A DNA stretch of 9,659 bases from Synechococcus sp. CPC35. Lineage in GTDB: Bacteria > Cyanobacteriota > Cyanobacteriia > PCC-6307 > Cyanobiaceae. Position 1 is the stretch's first letter. Every line of letters starts with the position of its first letter. The stretch spans positions 1 to 9,659 of the forward strand of contig NYUU01000115.1 of the NCBI GenBank assembly GCA_002684175.1, read 5' to 3'. Of this stretch, positions 6,355 to 9,659 are shown piece by piece. Under the pieces are notes generated by a model, which saw only the letters and a list, made by a program, of their open reading frames with translations, was not told the origin of the DNA and made no database searches. A program made the translations under genes and the position numbers.

Positions 6355-6761
6355 CGGACCTTAACCACCGTTCCAGGTCGACCGGGATAAGAAGCCCAGT
6401 TCCCACTGGGGTCGCGCTGTTCAAGCCGACCTTCCGAACAGATCGCGCGCATGGGAATCACCTTGCTGACCCAGGCGGTCTGGTCACCGCGGCGGAGCAG
6501 GAGTCCCGCCTCGAGTTCAACGGTCCCGTCGACGGATCTTGGCGAACGGAAGTATTCAGCAGCCTGCAGACCGGGAGAATCGGTGGCCTCCATGAACACC
6601 CAGTCATCACCTGAGAGATGGGTCTGCCGCACAAGCCTCCAGTGCTGTGGTTCTGGCTGGGGTTGCCAGTTCGCATACACAGACCCCGCAGCCAAAAGCA
6701 GAGAGACCCCCAGGGAGGCACGAACGCAGGATGAAAGCGAGATCATGGAACTGACAGACAT
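6333..6761 (-). CDS. Secreted hypothetical protein upstream of hli
   Basis: No family recognised. From ATG at 6761 the product is 142 aa with a signal peptide: Arg14, hydrophobic SLGVSLLLAAG (16-26) and a likely cleavage after SVYA (27-30). An alternative ATG at 6746 is equally reasonable and still keeps the signal. The mature part (about 112 aa) is rich in Trp, Arg and charged residues and has two cysteines (108 and 139) that could form a disulfide in the periplasm or thylakoid lumen. No enzyme motif is seen. The frame remains open upstream to 6851, but that extension is the Arg/Ser/Pro-rich antisense of the PAP gene and is rejected. The stop overlaps the hli start by 22 nt, suggesting coupled expression and perhaps a role in the same stress response (inference). 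Confidence 0.75.
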   Translation of the reverse strand: MSVSSMISLSSCVRASLGVSLLLAAGSVYANWQPQPEPQHWRLVRQTHLSGDDWVFMEATDSPGLQAAEYFRSPRSVDGTVELEAGLLLRRGDQTAWVSKVIPMRAICSEGRLEQRDPSGNWASYPGRPGTVVKVRWICSMP

Positions 6762-6770
6762 CAGGCCTGA
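6761..6770. repeat. 10-bp perfect palindrome between divergent starts
   Basis: TCAGGCCTGA reads the same on both strands and sits between the minus-strand start (6761) and the plus-strand GTG (6773). It could be an operator for the divergent pair, but a 10-bp palindrome can occur by chance. Confidence 0.25.
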
Positions 6771-6772
6771 CC

Positions 6773-7303
6773 GTGACACAGACCCACGACAGACTGATCC
6801 ATCTCCTGAAGGAACAGCCGGCCTCCAGCGAGATCCAGGGGCTCGTCTCAACGCTTGAACAGGAACAGCCTGCGGATCTGAACGTGGATGGGCCTCTGCT
6901 GCGTGGGGTGTGGGAACTGCGTTGGAGCAGTTCCAGGCAACCGTGGCTCAGACAGGCACCCTGGCTTGAAAATCTGCAGATTCTCGATCCGGACCAGGGA
7001 CGAGGCCGCAACTGCCTGAAGCTGGCGGGACCGCTGGGAGCGCTCGCCTCAATCCAGGTGGAAGCCGCCCTTGAGCTGGTCAGTGACAAGCGGGTGGAGG
7101 TTCGCTTTCAGCGCGGTGGATGGAAGGGACCACAACTGGGACGGTTGCGGCTTCAGCTCATGCGGGAGGTGAATCAAAGCTTCCCCGCCTGGCTGGACAT
7201 CACGGTGCTGGATCAGGAGCTCCGGATCTGTCGTGGGAATGCAGGGACAACATTCGCTCTGTTGAGACGCCCGGAGTCAGTGAATTTGACCAATGACTCC
7301 TGA
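6773..7303 (+). CDS. PAP/fibrillin family protein
   Basis: Plastid-lipid-associated protein (PAP)/fibrillin family, lipocalin-like proteins associated with thylakoids or plastoglobules and linked to photoprotection and lipid or quinone handling in plants and cyanobacteria. The 176-aa product has the expected N-terminal helical part, then the opening strand LLRGVWELRWSSS (42-54, the family 'L.G.WEL.Y' motif) with PWL after it. The diagnostic C-terminus is LDQELRICRGNAGTTFALLR (146-165). There is no signal peptide, so a cytoplasmic-side membrane association is expected. The GTG at 6773 is the first reasonable start after an in-frame TGA at 6752-6754; there is only a weak AGG upstream. It is divergent from the secreted-protein/hli/methyltransferase unit, with an 11-bp gap between starts, which suggests shared control. 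Confidence 0.85.
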   Translation: MTQTHDRLIHLLKEQPASSEIQGLVSTLEQEQPADLNVDGPLLRGVWELRWSSSRQPWLRQAPWLENLQILDPDQGRGRNCLKLAGPLGALASIQVEAALELVSDKRVEVRFQRGGWKGPQLGRLRLQLMREVNQSFPAWLDITVLDQELRICRGNAGTTFALLRRPESVNLTNDS

Positions 7304-7515
7304 TGACCAGTAGTGAATGAGGACAACCCGACGATGAAACCCAGAAACCAAAAAAGTGAGAGCCAACAATGAATCAACCAATACGAAAAAAGATAAAATC
7401 TCTCCAGATGAAAGTTTGCACAACTTCACGAAGCGTTGATACGCAAACATAAACAAATAGCTATGGCACTCGCACCCCTGTTGATGTCACGTTGAAGCAG
7501 TACAGGCGTTGGTCC

Positions 7516-7701
7516 ATGAACAGCACCGAAAAATCACGGTTGGCCTACACAGTCCGGCATAAGGCCTCCAACGGGGAAAAGCTGGAATCCTGCTTCTATG
7601 CCAGCGATGCTTTCGAAGCACGTCTTCTGGCCATGGAGTTCAACACTTATATCCGTCAACATCCGAACTGCATCGATTCGATTCTCAAGACGGAGGTCTG
7701 A
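7516..7701 (+). CDS. Small hypothetical protein
   Basis: A 61-aa soluble protein without a recognised family. The sequence looks genuine: a strand-like AYTVRHKASNGEKLESCFYA (10-29) followed by a helix-like DAFEARLLAMEF (31-42) and a short tail with CIDSILKTE. There are two cysteines (26 and 52) and no membrane segment. ATG at 7516 is preferred over the TTG at 7492 because an AGG lies 9 nt upstream and the extra eight residues look arbitrary. It is separated from the PAP gene by about 210 bp of AT-rich DNA that holds only a 27-codon frame (ATG 7369) and no clear promoter. Its last 17 nt overlap the 3' end of the convergent small membrane protein gene. Short proteins of this kind are common in picocyanobacteria. 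Confidence 0.65.
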   Translation: MNSTEKSRLAYTVRHKASNGEKLESCFYASDAFEARLLAMEFNTYIRQHPNCIDSILKTEV

Positions 7702-7876
7702 GGGCCGTCCTCCGCCTCTCAACCTGCACAAACATCAACCAGGCCAGGCTGGACAACCCTGCTGCGATCCAGTCGTTACGAAGCAGTTCAACGATCGCAA
7801 TGGTGCTGGCGCCGATACGAAGACCGCGAATGATCAGATCCGTCCAAGCTGGAGGGGAACTTTGTTTTGATTTCAT
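7685..7876 (-). CDS. Small membrane protein, hypothetical
   Basis: A 63-aa protein with two probable membrane segments: about residues 13-31 (from DLIIRGLRIG to AIVEL) and 36-52 (WIAAGLSSLAWLMFVQV). They are separated by an RND turn and followed by a basic tail (ERRR at 53-56) that would favour the cytoplasmic side. No family recognised. The start at ATG 7876 has a purine-rich GGATAGGA just upstream. The 3' end overlaps the convergent gene by 17 nt, and the start is only 36 bp from the divergent fibrillin-like gene. The frame and membrane pattern support a real gene; function unknown. Confidence 0.6.
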   Translation of the reverse strand: MKSKQSSPPAWTDLIIRGLRIGASTIAIVELLRNDWIAAGLSSLAWLMFVQVERRRTALRPPS

Positions 7877-7912
7877 TTCCTATCCAGAGACGACTGAGCG
7901 TTTCACTCATCC

Positions 7913-8404
7913 ATGATCTCAGCAGAAACAATCCTTGCTCTTGAGGAGACCGCTAAAAAAAGAGGCAGCGGGATTGTTCATGAAAATCTGAACGGTGTCT
8001 GGAGACTGCAACACACCTGGACAGGTACAGGGACAAACCCATTGCCTGGGACGGATTTTCTTCTGCGAAGCCTGGGTGCGCGACTGGAACTGAAAGGCAG
8101 CGGGACAGACTGGAAGATCGTCAATCAGGTCATGGCGGCGGGAGTTGAGCTCCGGTTCGAAGGAGAAGCCCAGCTGAAGGGAAAACGCCCCATGCTGATC
8201 TTTCGCTTCGAAACCGTGAAACTGTCACTGGCCGGACGAATCCTCCTGGAACAGAAGCTTCCTGAACCGCCTTCCCGCCGGATGCCCTTTTTTGCACTGA
8301 TTGCCATGGCTGACAACGGCGGGTGGCTGGCCGCCCGGGGACGGGGAGGCGGGCTCGCACTCTGGGACAAAGCTGAAGAAGACATCTCTTCAGGAGCGCT
8401 ATGA
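7913..8404 (+). CDS. Fibrillin-like hypothetical protein
   Basis: A 163-aa protein with a PAP/fibrillin-like layout but weaker motifs. A short N-terminal helix (SAETILALEETAKKR) precedes the first strand LNGVWRLQHTW (26-36), similar to the family 'L.G.W.L' opening. Alternating strands follow (RLELKGS, VNQVMAAGVELRFEGEA). The C-terminal part contains LAGRILLEQKLPEPP (106-120), PFFALIAMA (125-133) and a Gly/Arg-rich GGWLAARGRGGGLALW (136-151). The family assignment is inference; it may be a separate cyanobacterial lipocalin-like group. The start at ATG 7913 lacks a clear ribosome binding site. The stop overlaps the Nudix ATG by 4 nt (ATGA), showing translational coupling. There is no signal peptide. 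The role may relate to thylakoid lipids, by analogy only. Confidence 0.7.
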   Translation: MISAETILALEETAKKRGSGIVHENLNGVWRLQHTWTGTGTNPLPGTDFLLRSLGARLELKGSGTDWKIVNQVMAAGVELRFEGEAQLKGKRPMLIFRFETVKLSLAGRILLEQKLPEPPSRRMPFFALIAMADNGGWLAARGRGGGLALWDKAEEDISSGAL

Positions 8405-8874
8405 AAACCCCGGTTGCGCTGGCAATGCTGCAGCGCGAGGGACGCTGGCTCCTGCAACTGCGTGACGATGACGACACGATCATCTATCCCGGTCACTGGG
8501 GATTGTTCGGAGGGCATCTCGAAGCAGGGGAGACACCCATGGAAGCCGTGATGCGCGAGCTGAACGAGGAGATCTGCTGGACACCGCAGAGCCCTCCTCA
8601 ACACTGGTTCAGCAACAACAACGGCACCCGTATGGTCCACGTGTTCCGAGGCACTCTTGATGTGAGCATCGAGACGTTGACTCTGCAGGAGGGGCAGGAT
8701 CTGAGACTCACCAGCCTCGAGGAAATGGAAAGCGGCCTGGTGTGGAGTGAACGGAGGGAAGAAGAACGGCCGGTCGCACCCGGGTTGGGGATTGTGATTC
8801 AACGGCTCATCAAGGAAAGGCTGATGGCAGAGGACGGTGACGGGGAATGTGACTGGGGAGGTGACAATGGCTGA
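8401..8874 (+). CDS. Nudix hydrolase
   Basis: A 157-aa Nudix hydrolase, an enzyme that cleaves nucleoside diphosphate-linked compounds, often to clean up oxidised or excess nucleotides; the substrate cannot be predicted. The Nudix box starts at G38: GHLEAGE (38-44), then the metal-binding RELNEE (52-57). All key residues of GX5EX7REUXEE are present. The usual glycine after the box is Cys59, followed by Trp60, a deviation that leaves the catalytic glutamates intact. The opening strand PVALAMLQREGRWLLQLR (4-21) and HWGLFGG (32-38) are typical. The last 15 or so residues are acidic and Gly-rich. It overlaps the upstream fibrillin-like gene by 4 nt and the downstream ABC gene by 8 nt, so the three form one coupled operon. 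Confidence 0.9.
   Translation: MKTPVALAMLQREGRWLLQLRDDDDTIIYPGHWGLFGGHLEAGETPMEAVMRELNEEICWTPQSPPQHWFSNNNGTRMVHVFRGTLDVSIETLTLQEGQDLRLTSLEEMESGLVWSERREEERPVAPGLGIVIQRLIKERLMAEDGDGECDWGGDNG
8857..8861 (+). promoter_or_regulatory. Strong ribosome binding site for the ABC ATPase gene
   Basis: GGAGG, 5 nt before ATG 8867 and inside the Nudix reading frame. It decides the start at 8867 over the longer frame beginning at 8837, and suggests strong independent initiation in addition to coupling. Confidence 0.7.
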
Positions 8875-9652
8875 CATCTGGTTCGATGCCAGTTGTGTGG
8901 ATGCCTGGCTGGGCGGACGCCCCGTGATCAACGACCTCAGCCTGCAGCTGAGACTGGGGGAATCCACCACGGTGCTGGGACCCAATGGTGCCGGCAAGAG
9001 CACCCTGGTGAAACTGATTGATCGGTCGCTGCATCCCATCGTGAAAACGGGGTCGCATCTGCGTCTTTTCGGCGACAGCACGGTGAACCTCTGGAGGCTG
9101 CGACGACGGCTGGGAGTGGTGAGCAGTGAGCTCGAGACCCGGTTTCATCCACGCATTGAGGCCAGCGAGATCGTTCTGAGCAGCTTCTTCGGATCGATGC
9201 GCCTCGGCCGAGATCAGACTCCGACAGTCGATCAGCGTTCCCAGGCCGCAGAGCTGATGCAGCGGCTGAACCTGGAATCGATCGCCGCCGAACCATTCGG
9301 AAAGCTCTCCGATGGACAGCGTCGTCGCCTGATGATCGCCCGGGCTCTCGTGCATCAGCCGGAGGTGCTGGTGCTGGATGAACCAAGCCGGGCACTCGAT
9401 CTGAAAGCCTGCCATCAGCTGCTGAAAATTCTGAGGGATCTATGCCAGGGCGGAACGACCCTGGTTCAGGTGACCCACCGCATCGACACGATCATTCCTG
9501 AAATGCAGCGGGTGCTGTTTCTTCGAGACGGTCGCCTATGGGGTGATGGACCCGCCGAGCAACTTCTTCAGGACGATCCCCTCAGCCAACTGCTCGACAC
9601 TCCGTTGCGGGTTTTGCAACATCAGGGGTTCCGGCAAGTACTCCCGACATAA
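8867..9652 (+). CDS. Stand-alone ABC ATPase, ModF/PhrA-like
   Basis: ATP-binding cassette protein of 261 aa, closest in style to the ModF/PhrA group (ABC-type ATPases annotated for molybdenum transport or photorepair, often without a clear transport role). Motifs in order: Walker A GPNGAGKST (38-46), signature LSDGQRRR (147-154), Walker B VLVLDEPS (167-174) with catalytic Glu172, D-loop ALD (176-178), and switch His204 (VTHR). The Q-loop position reads LGVVSSELETRF (82-93), lacking the usual Gln, a variant of this subgroup. The FFGSMRLG segment (107-114) is also characteristic. No permease or binding-protein gene is in the window, though one could lie beyond the right edge, 7 nt past the stop. 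The cassette is complete. It is the last gene of the coupled fibrillin-like/Nudix/ABC operon. Confidence 0.88.
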   Translation: MADIWFDASCVDAWLGGRPVINDLSLQLRLGESTTVLGPNGAGKSTLVKLIDRSLHPIVKTGSHLRLFGDSTVNLWRLRRRLGVVSSELETRFHPRIEASEIVLSSFFGSMRLGRDQTPTVDQRSQAAELMQRLNLESIAAEPFGKLSDGQRRRLMIARALVHQPEVLVLDEPSRALDLKACHQLLKILRDLCQGGTTLVQVTHRIDTIIPEMQRVLFLRDGRLWGDGPAEQLLQDDPLSQLLDTPLRVLQHQGFRQVLPT

Positions 9653-9659
9653 TTAAATC

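Noticed and set aside
6451..6858. 135-codon plus-strand frame opposite the secreted protein gene
   Set aside because: Antisense to a gene with a clear signal peptide and crosses into the PAP gene in another frame.
7369..7452. 27-codon plus-strand frame between the PAP gene and the small hypothetical gene
   Set aside because: Very short, Lys/Thr-rich, no ribosome binding site, no protein-like pattern.
8125..9081. 318-codon minus-strand frame across the fibrillin-like, Nudix and ABC genes
   Set aside because: It is antisense to three genes with clear motifs. Its protein is His/Ser/Pro/Arg-rich and crosses unrelated genes, typical of a shadow frame in GC-rich DNA.
8810..9415. 201-codon minus-strand frame inside the ABC gene
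   Set aside because: Antisense shadow of Walker A through Walker B; composition rich in His, Gln and Pro, and no family resemblance.

Overview
The window looks like a piece of a marine picocyanobacterial chromosome, most likely marine Synechococcus. The evidence is a single-helix high-light-inducible (Hli/CAB-like) protein, a PAP/fibrillin plastid-lipid-associated protein, a DUF2808 secreted protein, many very small genes, and tight gene packing in the right half. Taxonomy is inferred from gene content only. No rRNA, tRNA, CRISPR array, IS element or phage gene was seen.

Left part (1 to about 5450) is loosely packed and patchy. It opens with an AT-rich sulfotransferase-like gene, the likely edge of a variable, possibly transferred segment. 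Intact genes on the minus strand follow: a small lipoprotein (1235-1699), an alpha/beta hydrolase (2485-3177), a DUF427 protein (3600-4085) and a DUF2808 protein (4328-4855). The long gaps between them (739-1234, 1700-2484, 3178-3599, 4856-5454) are not featureless. By hand translation they hold coding-like stretches broken by stops or frameshifts (877-1203, 2231-2424, 5104-5451) and very small candidate ORFs (1725-1856, 3192-3392). This fits a region where small accessory genes arrive and decay.

Right part (5455-9652) is compact and GC-richer. A minus-strand unit runs secreted hypothetical protein (6333-6761), then hli (6115-6354, 22-nt overlap), then a SAM-methyltransferase-like protein (5455-6111, 3-nt gap). 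It is divergent from a PAP/fibrillin gene (6773-7303), with only 11 bp between the chosen start codons. Two tiny genes converge with a 17-bp overlap (7516-7701 plus; 7685-7876 minus). The window ends with an overlapping plus-strand operon: fibrillin-like protein (7913-8404), Nudix hydrolase (8401-8874), ModF/PhrA-type ABC ATPase (8867-9652).

The right half therefore groups thylakoid and pigment-protection functions (Hli, PAP/fibrillin, fibrillin-like) with possible housekeeping functions (Nudix, orphan ABC ATPase, methyltransferase). I see no clear new defence or biosynthetic system. The most original signals are the decayed or overlooked small genes in the left-half gaps and the coupled fibrillin-like/Nudix/ABC operon. 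All product names rest on motif recognition by eye, without database searches.
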